Of a stretch of 64,000 bases of DNA, positions 47,101-57,112 are shown piece by piece. This DNA comes from Liolophura sinensis (Eukaryota > Mollusca > Polyplacophora > Chitonida > Chitonidae): positions 7,863,504-7,927,503 of the forward strand of contig NC_088298.1 in the NCBI RefSeq assembly GCF_032854445.1, given 5' to 3'. Position numbers and translations under genes: made by a program. Numbering within the stretch: position 1 is the stretch's first letter; the number at the start of each line of letters is the position of its first letter. The notes under the pieces were generated by a model. The model ran no database searches. It was not told the origin of the DNA and saw only the letters and a list, made by a program, of their open reading frames with translations.

Positions 47101-50100
47101 TGGGTGGAAATCGGACAGAGCCGGGGAGAAACACACGACCATCCGCAGGTTGCAGCCAGACATTCAAACATACAGCCGGAGAGGAAGCCAGCATGAGCTG
47201 GACTTGAACTCACAACGAACGCATCATGGCGTAAATGAATGTCGATGGTTTACATGTAGGAGAACAGGAAACAGGGTGAGAGCCAATCATATCTCACTGA
47301 CAGGAGCTTGTCATGGTGGAGTGTGTCAGATAGTAATCAATAACACCACGTATCGAGTCTTGACAGGAAATTGTGCGGGAAAGATGATTGTCGGTGTTTA
47401 CTGCGACAAAGTCAGCCACAGGTGTGCGGGTTTTTTTTATAGGAAATATAGAATATAAACGTGACCGGGAGTTTTTGTTCACTCACACGGGGAGGGAGAG
47501 AGATCTGATGAGCAATGAAGAAAGTATTATCTTGATGAAAGGTTGTTCACACATGTTTTCCGTTAGGATAGAAATATTGTTGCTAGTTTTCAAGCGTTAT
47601 AATATAAATTGAATATATCACTTAATATAATATCGTGCTCAAGAACATCACTGGCAAGAAATAATACCATTATTTACCTTTCACAACGTGGAATATGCAA
47701 ATGGAGCTTAAGTCACACAATTATAAAAGACTACAGCATACACTGAGAGAAAAGTTTCAGTCAACTGACTGGAAAATCTGAGTTATACAACTGAGCTAAT
47801 TCAACTCAGAAAACTGAGTCTTATGACCGCATCAGTGTCATGAAACTCATCTGGTTATATTGTTGATTCACTTGGTTAGTCGGAATCAACAATATAACCA
47901 GATAAGTTTTATATGACCTGATCTTGTCATGTGACTCAGTTTTCTAAGTTGAATTACCTCGGTTGTATATCACTGATTTTTAGTCATTTGATCCAAACTT
48001 TTCTTTCATTGTAGGACTACTAGGCATAACAACAATCATCTTACCTTTTGAATCTTTGAACACGTTGAGCGGGACATTCGTCTTCCGTTGGGCTGACAAA
48101 GACATAAAACATATATAAGACATATAAGCCATATACATTATACACATTGTCACAAATCAACAAAAGTAAACCATGACTAGACAGGAAATAATGATGTGAG
48201 CTGAAATACTGGGATAAAATATTTATATATTGATTTATTTTAAGGTCACATTAAAGAATTTAACAGTTACTCTATGGCGTTCAGTTTCATGGGTGGAGGA
48301 AACTGAACTGACAAGGATAAACCAGGGACCATTGGCAATTTAATGACGAACTGCCCTACGTTTGACATAAATATTTTGCGCGCTATGTTGGTTGAATACA
48401 CGTCGTCTTTAACGAAAGGAAGACAGAAAACAGCTTGTCGACTATTTCCCACCGAAAAAAAATAATGACAGAAGCAGGGCATAGCAGAAATTCCTTGTCT
48501 AAGGCCAAGGTAGAATGAATGACTGAATGAATCCTTGGAGTTTAACGTTGCAATTAACAATTTTTCAGTCATATGACGACGAGGAGTCATAAGACTTGTG
48601 TACATATACTGTGCTGGAATCCATGTCGCCAAAGTGCAGCCGCCACTGATGTATCATGCTGAAGACGACGGACATGACACACTGCCCGGTCATTATATAC
48701 TGACACCGGGCCAACCAATCCTGTTCTCTTGCTCTAACCTCTTAGTACTGAGTGTCAAGCGAAGCAACAACCAGTAAAAAATTGTAAGTCTTTTACAAAA
48801 AAGTCCTTGGTATGACCCGAAAGGGTTTTGATCCAAGACTGAACCCGTACAATGTGAGACTGGTAACAATGACCACAAGGGCTGCACCTTCTATGACATT
48901 TTTTTTTAAAATGTCAAAAAAAAAAAAATTTATTTGTTTAAAAATTTAAAAAGCACATATTTACCTGTAAAATAAAAATGAGATCAGCTTAATCTTCTTG
49001 TCCAAACATTTATCCAGTACGAACCTGCAGATGATTGTGGGTTTTCTCCGGGCTCTGCTCGGTTTCCTCCCACCATAATGCTGGACGCCGTCATATCAGT
49101 GAAATATTCTTGAGTACGGCGTAAAACACCAATCAAATAAATAAATAAACAAATTTATCCAGTACGTATTCCGTTACCCACCCATTCCCCATCTCAACCC
49201 CCCCCCACCCACCCGTCTTGGCTCTATTTACATGTAACATTGAAATTCTAACAACTACATGTATGTATTTATTTATCGTTGATTTATTTCTGCTTCTATC
49301 AAAAACCAGAAAGCGATGTTTAGACATAGAAATTCCGTCCCACACCTGTAACAAATCTTATCCCACACAAAGAAATTATGTCCTACACCAGTGACAAATC
49401 TTACCTCACACACAGAGCTTCCGCCCAACCGGTAACAAATTTTACCTCACAAGGAGAATTTCCGCTCTACACCGGTAAAAACATTTACCTGACAAAGACA
49501 ATTTCCGCCCTATACCGGTAACAAATCTTACCTCACACAGAGAACATCCGTCCTACACCTGTAACAAATCTTACCTCACACAGAGAACTTCGACGGATTC
49601 ATAACCGGTCACGTTTTCATACGCCTTTTGAAGCTACAAAAGTAACAACATAATGTGCTATGAAGTTTCAAACATCTCAGTTCCACGTATCATCATCAAA
49701 CAATTCACTGAGGATAATGTTCTCGAACTAAACAAAAAACACATAAAGTGTGTAAAATTAAAGCGCTTCTTATTTAGAGAATAGGACAATACAATGTTAC
49801 TCACAGAGTCAGTAATATTCTCTTTGTAGACTTCTTCCTCTTTCTCATCATACGATGCATTAATGGCAAGGGACGAGTTCAGCGAGTACAACACTGAAAC
49901 ATCACGCGTTACAGCTGTACATAGTGGTATGTGGAAATCAGGCGCACGTTGTGCACAAATGCACAGGTAAAGTCCCAAACGGCATTCAAAATTGACACGG
50001 CAAAATGACACCGGAGAGAATTAAATATAAAAGGCAAGAGTACACATTAAATAATATCTTTTCCAGTTCAGAGAACGCGAGGGATCTATTTTAAAAACGT

Positions 50101-53100
50101 GTTTCCCAATGAGAGGTTTTTTTTTACTACGTAGTGTAAGTATCATCCTAAATCACATTCTGGTTTATCTCTTCGTTTGAAACGTGTTAACAATGGACTT
50201 GTACCTTTGACAGGTTTAAAGGAGTCCGGGGGCAGGGTTGGTAATGGGCTCTTAGTTGTGGTGAAAGCTATGGTTTCTGTAGAGCTGCTGTCAATGCCTG
50301 TGGAGACCGTGGTTTCCGTCGGGCTGCTGTCAGTGGCGGTGGAGATCGTGGTTTCTGTAGAGCTGCTCTCAGTGGCGGTGGAGACTGTGATTGCTGTAGA
50401 GCTGCTTTCAATGCCTGTGGAGACCGTGGTTTCCGTCGGGCTGCTGTCAGTAGCGGTGGAGGTTGTGGTGTCTGTAGAGCTGCTATCAGCTGCGGTGGAG
50501 ACCGTGATTGCTGTAGAGCTACTGTCAATGCCTGTGGAGACCGTGGTTTCCGTCGGGCTGCTGTCAGAGGCGGTGGAGATCGTGGTTTCTGTAGAGCCGC
50601 TCTCAGTTGCCATGGAGACCGTTGTTTTTGTTGGGCTGCTCTCAGTAACGGTGGAACCCGTGGTTTCTGTAGAGCTGGTGTCAGTGGCGGTGGAGATCGT
50701 GGTTTCTGTAGAGCTGCTGTCAGTGGCGGTGGAGACTGTGATTGCTGTAGAGCTGCTGTCAATGCCTGTTGAGACCGTGGTTTCCGTCGGGCTGCTGTCA
50801 GTGGCGGTAGAGATCGTGGTTTCTGTAGAGCTGCGGTCAGTGGCGGTGGAGACTGTGATTGCTGTAGAGCTGCTTTCAATGCCTGTGGAGACCGTGGTTT
50901 CCGTCGGGCTGCTGTCAGTAGCGTTGGAGGTCGTGGTGTCTGTAGAGCTGCTATCAGCTGCGGTGGAGACCGTGATTGCTGTAGAGCTACTGTCAATGCC
51001 TGTGGAGACCGTGGTTTCCGTCGGGCTGCTGTCAGAGGCGGTGGAGATCGTGGTTTCTGTAGAGCTGCTCTCAGTTGCCATGGAGACCGTTGTTTCTGTC
51101 GGGCTGCTCTCAGTAACGGTGGAAGCCGTGGTTTCTGTAGAGCTGCTGTCGGTGGCGGTGGAGATCGTGGTTTCTGTAGAGCTGCTGTCAGTGGCGGTGG
51201 AGACTGTGATTGCTGTAGAGCTGCTGTCAATGCCTGTGGAGACCGTGGTTTCCGTCGGGCTGCTGTCAGTAGCGGTGGAGGTTGTGGTGTCTGTAGAGCT
51301 GCTATCAGCTGCGGTGGATATCGTGATTGCTGTAGAGCTACTGTCAATGCCTGTGGAGACCGTGGTTTCCGTCGGGCTGCTGTCAGAGGCGGTGGAGATC
51401 GTGGTTTCTGTAGAGCTGCTCTCAGTTGTAATGGAGACCGTTGTTTCTGTTGGGCTGCTCTCAGTAACGGTGGAAGCCGTGGTTTTTGTAGAGGTGCTGT
51501 CAGTGGCGGTGGAGATCGTGGTTTCTGTAGAGCTGTCGCTAGTTGTGGTGGAGACAATGATTGCTGTAGAGCTGCTGTCAATGCCTGTTGAGACCGTGGT
51601 TTCCGTTGGGCTGCTGTCAGTGGCGGTGGAGATCGTGGTTTCTGTAGAGCTGCTCTCAGTAACGGTGGAAGCCGTGGTTTCTGTAGAGTTGCTGTCAGTG
51701 GCGGTAGAGATCGTGGTTTCTGAAGAGCTGTCGCCAGTGGCCGTGGAGACCGTGGTTTGTATCGGGCTGCTGTCAGTGGTATTGGAGATCGTTGTTTTTG
51801 TCGAGCTGCTTTCAGTGGCCGTGGAGATCGTGGTTTCTGTAGAGCTGCTGTCAATGCCTGTGGAGACCGTGGTTTCCGTCGGGCTGCTGGCAGTGGCGGT
51901 GGAGATCGTGGTTTCTGTAGAGCTGCTGTCAGTGGCGGTGGAGACTGTGATTGCTGTAGAGCTGCTGTCAATGCCTGTGGAGACCGTGGTTTCCGTCGGG
52001 CTGCTGTCAGTAGCGGTGGAGGTCATGGTGTCTGTAGAGCTGCTATCAGCTGCGGTGGAGACCGTGATTGCTGTAGAGCTACTGTCAATGCCTGTGGAGA
52101 CCGTGGTTTCCGTCGGGCTGCTGTCAGAGGCGGTGGAGATCGTGGTTTCTGTAGAGCTGCTCTCAGTTGCCATGGAGACCGTTGTTTCTGTCGGGCTGCT
52201 CTCAGTAACGGTGGAAGCCGTGGTTTCTGTAGAGCTGCTGTCAGTGGCGGTGGAAACCGTGGTTTCTGTAGAGCTGCTGTCAGTGGCGGTGGAGACTGTG
52301 ATTGCTGTAGAGCTGCTGTCAATGCCTGTGGAGACCGTGGTTTGTATCGGGCTGCTGTCAGTGGCGGTGGAGATCGTAGTTTCTGTAGAGCTGCTGTCAG
52401 TGGCGGTGGAGACTGTGATTGCTGTAGAGCTGCTTTCAATGCCTGTGGGGACCGTGGTTTCCGTCGGGCTGCTGTCAGAGGCGGTGGAGATTGTGGTTTC
52501 TGTAGAGCTGCTCTCAGTTGCCATGGAGACCGTTGTTTCTGTCGGGCTGCTCTCAGTAACGGTGGAAGCCGTGGTTTTTGTAGAGGTGCTGTCAGTGGCG
52601 GTGGAAACCGTGGTTTCTGTAGAGCTGTCGCTAGTTGTGGTGGAGACAGTGATTGCTGTAGCGCTGCTGTCAATGCCTGTTGAGACCGTGGTTTCCGTCG
52701 GGCTGCTGTCAGTAGCGGTGGAGGTTGTGGTTTCTGTAGAGCTGCTCTCAGTTGCCATGGAGACCGTTGTTTCTGTCGGGCTGCTCTCAGTAACGGTGGA
52801 AGCCGTGGTTTTTGTAGAGGTGCTATCAGTGGCGGTGGAAACCGTGGTTTCTGTAGAGCTGTCGCTAGTTGTGGTGGAGACAGTGATTGCTGTAGCGCTG
52901 CTGTCAATGCCAGTTGAGACCGTGGTTTCCGTCGGGCTGCTGTCAGTAGCGGTGGAGGTTGTGGTTTCTGTAGAGCTGCTCTCAGTTGCCATGGAGACCG
53001 TTGTTTCTGTCGGGCTGCTCTCAGTAACGGTGGAAGCCGTGGTTTTTGTAGAGGTGCTGTCAGTGGCGGTGGAAACCGTGGTTTCTGTAGAGCTGTCGCT

Positions 53101-53844
53101 AGTTGTGGTGGAGACTATGATTGCTGTAGAGCTGCTGTCAATGCCTGTTGAGACCGTGGTTTCCGTCGGGCTGCTGTCAGTAGCGGTGGAGGTTGTGGTT
53201 TCTGTAGAGCTGCTCTCAGCTGCGGTGGAGACCGTGATTGCTGTAGCGCTGCTGTCAATGCCTGTTGAGACCGTGGGTTCCGTCGGGCTGCTGTCAGTAG
53301 CGTTGGAGGTCGTGGTGTCTGTAGAGCTGCTATCAGCTGCGGTGGAGACCGTGATTGCTGTAGAGCTACTGTCAATGCCAGTTGAGACCGTGGTTTCCGT
53401 CGGGCTGCTGTCAGTAGCGGTGGAGGTTGTGGTTTCTGTAGAGCTGCTCTCAGTTGCCATGGAGACCGTTGTTTCTGTCGGGCTGCTCTCAGTAACGGTG
53501 GAAGCCGTGGTTTCTGTAGAGCTGCTGTCAGTGGCGGTGGAGATCGTGGTTTCTGAAGAGCTGTCGCCAGTGGCCGTGGAGACCGTGGTTTGTATCGGGC
53601 TGCTGTCAGTGGTATTGGAGATCGTTGTTTTTGTCGAGCTGCTTTCAGTGGCCGTGGAGATCGTGGTTTCTGTAGAGCTGCTGTCACTGGCGGTGGAGAC
53701 CGTAGTTTGGAACTTTGTTGTTTCTGTGGAGGTATCATCCGTGGTGGTCGAGGTTGCGGTTTCTGTAGAGCTACTGGTTGTAGGGTTCGTTACTCCAAGG
53801 CAAACAGATACTATTAGAAAGAATAGCGCTGCCCTCTTGTGCAT
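34970..53844 (-). CDS. Gene C: transmembrane mucin-like protein, about 1555 aa, paralogue of gene B
   Basis: Eight coding exons on the minus strand: 53844-50205, 49893-49805, 49633-49575, 46831-46638, 45936-45744, 40481-40287, 38802-38649 and 35113-34970. They join to 1556 codons including TAG. The order is signal peptide, about 88 Ser/Thr-rich 13-residue repeats, SEA (about 1214-1327), 10-Cys EGF-like module (1328-1406), transmembrane helix (about 1420-1444) and tail to 1555. Phases 1-0-2-1-2-2-0 are those of gene B. The SEA domain lacks the GSV cleavage motif. The C-terminal CII..RP exon of A and B is replaced by read-through to a stop. The likely role is a cell-surface mucin; partners and tissue are unknown. 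Introns 3 and 5 hold unusual arrays carrying splice-site-like motifs. Confidence 0.88.
35782..36176. repeat. 133-bp tandem repeat, 3 copies, in gene C intron 7
   Basis: Units start CAACCAACGTCGCGAGTTTT at 35782, 35915 and 36048 and are nearly identical. Each contains GGAGTG and CACTCC as a short inverted pair. Confidence 0.93.
36648..36882 (-). mobile_element. SINE family 2 in gene C intron 7
   Basis: GGGGTTTAACGTCGTAC tail through the tRNA-like head (GGTTTGATCCTCGGGCGAAC). It has internal deletions relative to 57113-57471. Confidence 0.8.
37008..37296 (+). mobile_element. SINE family 1 with head and an internal short expansion
   Basis: The head GGCTCAGTTGGTTAGCGCGC is an A box. The following stretch AGTCAGCGTAATGACYCAGG is repeated three to four times (about 37050-37110), which replaces the B-box region. 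Confidence 0.87.
38649..38802 (-). CDS. Gene C exon 7: cytoplasmic tail
   Basis: The acceptor is GGCCTAG and the donor is CAG|GTAAAT; 51 codons. It reads LGYLMDLSEDKQKRG...SDVELHRMYGEYVV. Across the junction with exon 6 lies Y1455-N-E-L, a YxxPhi-type signal. The SDVEL motif aligns with B and A. Confidence 0.75.
39955..40115 (-). mobile_element. Probable SINE relic in gene C intron 6
   Basis: TTTTTTCAGTTATGTAATGACGG and AGAGCTGGATTCAAACC resemble parts of families 2 and 1; too decayed to assign. Confidence 0.4.
40287..40481 (-). CDS. Gene C exon 6: EGF end and transmembrane helix
   Basis: 195 nt, the same as gene B exon 6; acceptor TTGTTACAG, donor GA|GTAAGT. It encodes C...HISGDRC (12 residues between the last cysteines, as in A and B), a glycine-rich helix start (GIGLGVGGAVLFIGLIIVV), CCKLRK at the inner face, then MSRKDKYNE. 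Confidence 0.87.
40845..40905 (+). mobile_element. SINE family 1 tail fragment, gene C intron 5
   Basis: GTGAAATATTCTTGAGTATG and ACACCAGTGAAATAAATAA. Confidence 0.65.
41197..41488 (+). mobile_element. SINE family 1, full length, gene C intron 5
   Basis: tRNA-like head with A box (GTGGCTCAGTCGGTTAGCGC) and B box (GTGAGTTCAAGTCC), then body and AAAT tail. AGAAGTTAGTT on the left and AGAAATTAGTT on the right look like an 11-bp target duplication. Confidence 0.88.
41770..45360 (-). repeat. 66-bp tandem repeat, about 54 copies, in gene C intron 5
   Basis: On the + strand the unit begins CTACAGCAGAGACAGGGAAC. Because 66 is a multiple of 3, plus-strand frames up to 485 codons of a 22-residue repeat arise (consensus LQQRQGTVSLETVGSVFGIY plus 2), broken by TAG in several units. 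I do not call it a gene. In gene C's sense direction each unit reads a pyrimidine-rich tract, CTGTAG or GCAGTAG, then GTTAAAGTAA or GGTAAAGTAA, which looks like a splice acceptor followed by a stop. Units with AATTTATTTT on the + strand give AATAAA in the sense direction. A 650-bp higher-order copy starts at 43276 and 43926. Confidence 0.93.
45744..45936 (-). CDS. Gene C exon 5: 10-Cys EGF-like module
   Basis: The acceptor is TCTCGTCAG and the donor is CG|GTGAGT; phases 1 in, 2 out, as in gene B. Cysteine spacing with exon 6 is C6C5C9C3C7C5C10C1C12C, the same ten-cysteine layout as gene B with small loop changes. Confidence 0.87.
46083..46260 (+). repeat. Dispersed repeat, copy 2 (gene C intron 4)
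   Basis: TGCTTCTCTTTGCATGATTCC through TTTGGCTGG and GGTATATA, in the same order as 24297-24440. Confidence 0.6.
46638..46831 (-). CDS. Gene C exon 4: SEA core without GSV
   Basis: The acceptor is CACTTTTAG and the donor is GTG|GTAAGC; 194 nt. It encodes STKNIIYAYYTLKV... then VSKLVNEILDVVVLFLNTTT and GGVFDQDYFHNEINS. Aligned with gene B, the cleavage motif KGSVIC is KNIIYA here, so self-cleavage is not expected. Confidence 0.82.
47008..47228 (-). mobile_element. SINE family 1, gene C intron 4
   Basis: Repeated TTTGATTGG tail units, then GGCGGCGAGCATTATTGTGG through GAGCTGGACTTGAACTCAC. Confidence 0.83.
47741..48011. mobile_element. Foldback MITE of 271 bp with TA target duplication, gene C intron 4
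   Basis: CACTGAGAGAAAAGTTT at the left is inverted at the right (AAACTTTTCTTTCATTG), and TA flanks both ends. Inner inverted pairs include AACTCAGAAAACTGAGTC with GACTCAGTTTTCTAAGTT, and a central hairpin with stem ATCTGGTTATATTGTTGATT. There is no reading frame. Confidence 0.85.
48530..48892 (-). mobile_element. SINE family 2, near full length, gene C intron 4
   Basis: GGAGTTTAACGTTGCAATTA tail, TTTTTCAGTCATATGACGAC, and a tRNA-like head remnant near 48830-48890. Confidence 0.8.
49022..49150 (+). mobile_element. SINE family 1, 3' half, gene C intron 3
   Basis: GAACCTGCAGATGATTGTGG through the CACCAATCAAATAAATAAAT tail. Confidence 0.82.
49331..49574 (-). repeat. About 43-bp tandem repeat built from the gene C exon 3 end plus splice donor
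   Basis: It abuts exon 3. In the sense direction units read TTCTCTGTGTGAG|GTAAGAT, copying the last about 14 exon bases and the donor, then TTTGTTACAGGTGTAGGAC. Four extra donor-like AG|GTAA sites lie near 49531, 49487, 49444 and 49404, plus one degenerate unit. Gene B has no such array at this point. Confidence 0.87.
49575..49633 (-). CDS. Gene C exon 3: middle of SEA domain
   Basis: The acceptor is ACTTTTGTAG and the donor is AG|GTAAGA; 59 nt, equal to gene B. It encodes LQKAYENVTGYESVEVLCV. The real donor is the first of a row of similar ones. Confidence 0.83.
49805..49893 (-). CDS. Gene C exon 2: start of SEA domain
   Basis: The acceptor is GATGTTTCAG and the donor is TCT|GTGAGT; 89 nt, equal to gene B. 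It encodes VLYSLNSSLAINASYDEKEE and on to YKENITDS, with several N-x-S/T sites. Confidence 0.85.
50205..53844 (-). CDS. Gene C exon 1: signal peptide and Ser/Thr mucin repeats
   Basis: The start ATG at 53844 follows an acceptor-like TTCTCAG (exon from about 53856). MHKRAALFFLIVSVCLGVT is a secretory signal. Then come about 88 units of 13 residues (consensus SSSTETTISTATD, 39 bp) and a unique end, LPPDSFKPVK, before AAAG|GTACAA. The same phase and a similar end motif occur in gene B, but the repeat unit is unrelated in length and sequence. Plus-strand frames of up to 1227 codons across it are shadows. Confidence 0.9.
50260..53700 (-). repeat. 39-bp coding minisatellite of gene C with 234-bp higher-order units
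   Basis: Units of 39 bp (13 codons). Six-unit blocks repeat nearly identically from 52555, 52789 and 53023, a higher-order period of 234 bp, pointing to recent unequal exchange. Confidence 0.92.
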
Positions 53845-53856
53845 TTTGTTTGTCCG

Positions 53857-54800
53857 CTGAGAATCTACCACTTTTGTTCAATTAGTTTTGTGGATATTGC
53901 TGAAAATAATGCAAGATGAACAGCAGTGAGCAACTCGTCTATAACAACATGTACAAGTATTTAATGGTGATAAACTCATGTCTGTTAAATGTTGGCTAGA
54001 TGATAACTATACGAAGGAATCTCTGTGAATGAATTGTTCCAAGTAATTTCGCCGACGAACTCATTCCAAAGGAATTTGATCGTAGGGATGCTGTTAGTGT
54101 ATTTAACTAAGGGAAATCTCAAATGATTGTCGTCGAAGGACCCTACCTCAATCACTTTCCTCAAAAGGAGTCTCTTTAAAGTAAAAAAAATAAAAACAAA
54201 AAAGGAGCAATAACCTTGAATGCACAACTGAAAACATTCACTTATAAGATGTTTTAAGACAGTTAATCACATCGAAAAGTTGAAATTCTGCGGTGTGTCT
54301 TTTCCTTCTGTAACCAGAAGTGATAATTTTGCAATGCCTGTCATTATCCCATCATAAAAGACTACTTCAATTTTCTAAACAAATTCTCATCTAGATGAAA
54401 ATAGAATATGAATATCTAGAAGAAAAAAAAGGTGATAAGGTATCACGGTACCCTGCCAGTAGCAGTATAGTCTATACTATTTCAAAATAGATATACCCTA
54501 TTACTGTGAACTTACTTTTTACAGACACATTGTTTCAGAAAACGTATATCAGAAGAACAAAAAATGCAACTAGAAAATGAAATCCAGACTGCCACCAATG
54601 TTTTCCATCACATATCTTCAGGGTTAATTGCAGGGTTTATTAAAAGTAAAGTATGCAAAATCATTGATTTCATTTTAGGCACGTTGTAAACTAATTTTTC
54701 CTGGTAAGGACTCCTGCTTCTTATTTGTAACCTCATACATCACCGATCTGAGCTAACCGTAACACAAAAAGTTCTGCAATGTGTCATGAAAACAGTTATA
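53857..54800. other. Upstream of gene C; untranslated exon and promoter not located
   Basis: AT-rich. No TATA-type promoter or further exon could be supported. Confidence 0.4.
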
Positions 54801-54807
54801 ACGGAAG

Positions 54808-54976
54808 TAACTCCTGTTGGCTTCCTCTTCGGTCGCACGTGGAAAGGTCTGTCTACAGGCTAAGGATCGTTGTGCCTCTGCTCGCTTTCCTAACACCATA
54901 TTGCTGACCGCCGTCACTGACAAGTAAGTGAAACAGTCTTCAGTACGGAGTAAAACACCAATGAAATAAGTAAATA
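54808..54976 (+). mobile_element. SINE family 1, head-truncated, diverged
   Basis: CCTGTTGGCTTCCTCTTCGG through CACCAATGAAATAAG. Confidence 0.75.
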
Positions 54977-54979
54977 ATG

Positions 54980-55730
54980 GAGAGTTTTCATAGACCTATG
55001 ATCTGATCACTGGTATACACCACTTCTCAAAAAAGAAGGGGTTGTAAAAGTGACATCACCAGATTTACATCGAAGCATGGAAGTGCGGTTCTTCTCATTA
55101 ACGGTAGCAACCTTTCTTCACCTTAGGATGGAAATTGTTATCACCTTTTTTCCTATTATTTCACCTGAACTTCGTGGAATCTTTTATGTATCATGCATTA
55201 TTAGTCATTTTAAATCTTAACAGGCTTATATATATAGATGACAACACAAAGTTTTAAGTATTTCTAGGCAAGTCAAAACTCCAAAAAAAAAATATTCTTT
55301 TAATTTTAACAGAAAGTCTGCTGTCTGAATGATGCTAGAATCTATTTTGTTATTGTCGAAGACTGTTGTATTAAATATAACACAAATAGTTCTATTAACA
55401 AATTATTTTTTTAGTGTACCACTACAGAATTTTTAACTTGCTGAAGCCTTGGTGCTCAGGGACGTTTAAGTCCTAGGTGATTAACAATTTATATAAAAAC
55501 CCTAACTGAGGTAAACTGACCAGATTTTGCCGGTTACCTGCGACCATTTTGCCACCTAACATTCTGTCGCTGCTGTCCTTGTTCTACTCTTCATTTAATA
55601 TTGTTTATGTACATTGTTTCCTTTTTTCACATATCCCTGCTGTTAGTTGCTACTGTTTTAGTCCATAAAACCTTTCTCTCTATATATAGATATATAGAAA
55701 AGCCGAGTTCATCATGATTTCAAGTGTTCG
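54980..55730. other. Nothing coding recognised
   Basis: AT-rich DNA. About 55520-55630 resembles the interior of the family 2 relic at 20155. Confidence 0.45.
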
Positions 55731-55748
55731 GAGTCACTGTTTGTACAG

Positions 55749-56025
55749 TTATTTATTTATTTATTTATTTATATATATGATTGGTGTTTTACGCCGTACT
55801 CAAGAATATTTCACGTATACGACGGCGGTCAGCATTATGGTGGGTGGAAACCGGGCATCCCGGTGGAAACCCACGACCATCCGCAGGTTGCTGAGAGACC
55901 TTCCCACTTACGGCCGGAGAGGAAGCCAGCATGAGCTTCACTTGAACTCAGCGACCGCATCGATGAGAGACTCCTGGGTCATTACGCTGCGCTAGCGAGC
56001 TAACTGACTGAGCCACGGAGGCCCC
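55749..56025 (-). mobile_element. SINE family 1, full length, perfect 14-bp target duplication
   Basis: It is flanked by CACTGTTTGTACAG at 55735-55748 and 56026-56039. It has the TTTA tail, body, B box (complement of GAGTTCAAGTCC-like) and the head ending GAGCCACGGAGGCCC. This copy defines the family's ends: about 277 bp with a tRNA-derived head. Confidence 0.95.
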
Positions 56026-56329
56026 CACTGTTTGTACAGATCACAGCCGGATTTATTTTGGCTCCTTAACGTTTAACACCATCTAGTACATTTAAGTCGA
56101 TAGTTTTGCGATGGAATAAAATTATAAACAAGTGGACAATTAGAGCTTTTAATTCATAACAGCATTTGATTACGTCAACATATTTTCTGTGATAGCATTA
56201 TACACCTAGTATGAACTACTCCATGTATATAATACATGCTGTTGTTGTACAGCAACTAAAGTTGTTATTCACCTAGCATTATATGTTACGATACATCTCA
56301 ATTTTATTCTTGGGCTCCTGTTGGGCTCA

Positions 56330-56660
56330 GTTTGTCAGCAACCTGCGGATGGTCGTGGGCTTCCCCCAGGCTCTGCCTGGTTTCCTCTCACTATTATGCT
56401 GACCGCCGTCGTATATTTATTTATTTATTATTTGATTGGTGTTTTATTTATTTGATTGGTGTTTTACGCCGTACTCAAGAATATTTCACTTATTCGACGG
56501 CGGCCAGCATTTTGGTGGGAGGAAACCGGGCAGAGCCCGGGGGAAACCCACGACCATCCGCAGGTTGCTGGCAGACCTTCTTACTTACGGCCGGCCGTCG
56601 TATAAGTGACATATTCCTGAGTACGGCGTAAAACCCCCATCAAATAAATAAATAAATCAG
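56330..56660. mobile_element. Compound of three SINE family 1 pieces in alternating orientation
   Basis: A + fragment to about 56413, an inverted copy at 56420-56595 with a doubled tail, then a + tail from about 56590 to 56660. The join forms a large inverted repeat. Confidence 0.82.
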
Positions 56661-57112
56661 TGTGTACCTTGCTTGTATGATGAGATTTTAACATTATTGT
56701 GCTTCTAAAATGCTTTGAGGGTCTTTGTATTCGGACATATTTACAGCGCTGCCTCACTGGAATGACATGTCTTCAGTTAGGTTTAGGCCTGTGTAAGGAA
56801 GTACATTTGTATCATGTGAACTGCGATAGGCACACAACGTGTAGAGGCCGGTATCTTACATTTAGCCTACTTTTAACTTCCTTAATCCGTATTGAACTGT
56901 CATGCACGTTATTAACTGGTGATCGATTTTTAGACGGCCCAATCACTCTCGGTGGTGGGGTTCCATGTGAACCGAGCGTGTACTAAATGGGACAGCAGGA
57001 ATATGTTAAATAATAGACTAGCCTTATTTAGAGTCCCTTTCGCTGTATTACATTTACGATCTCAAAAGGCAGACATAATGGAAATAAAGTAAAGCTTCAT
57101 GAATGTGTTTGA

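Noticed and set aside
50177-53860. 1227-codon frame on the + strand across gene C's mucin exon
   Set aside because: The stop-free 39-bp repeat opens several frames on both strands. Only the minus frame has a signal peptide, fits a downstream donor and continues into SEA and EGF exons.
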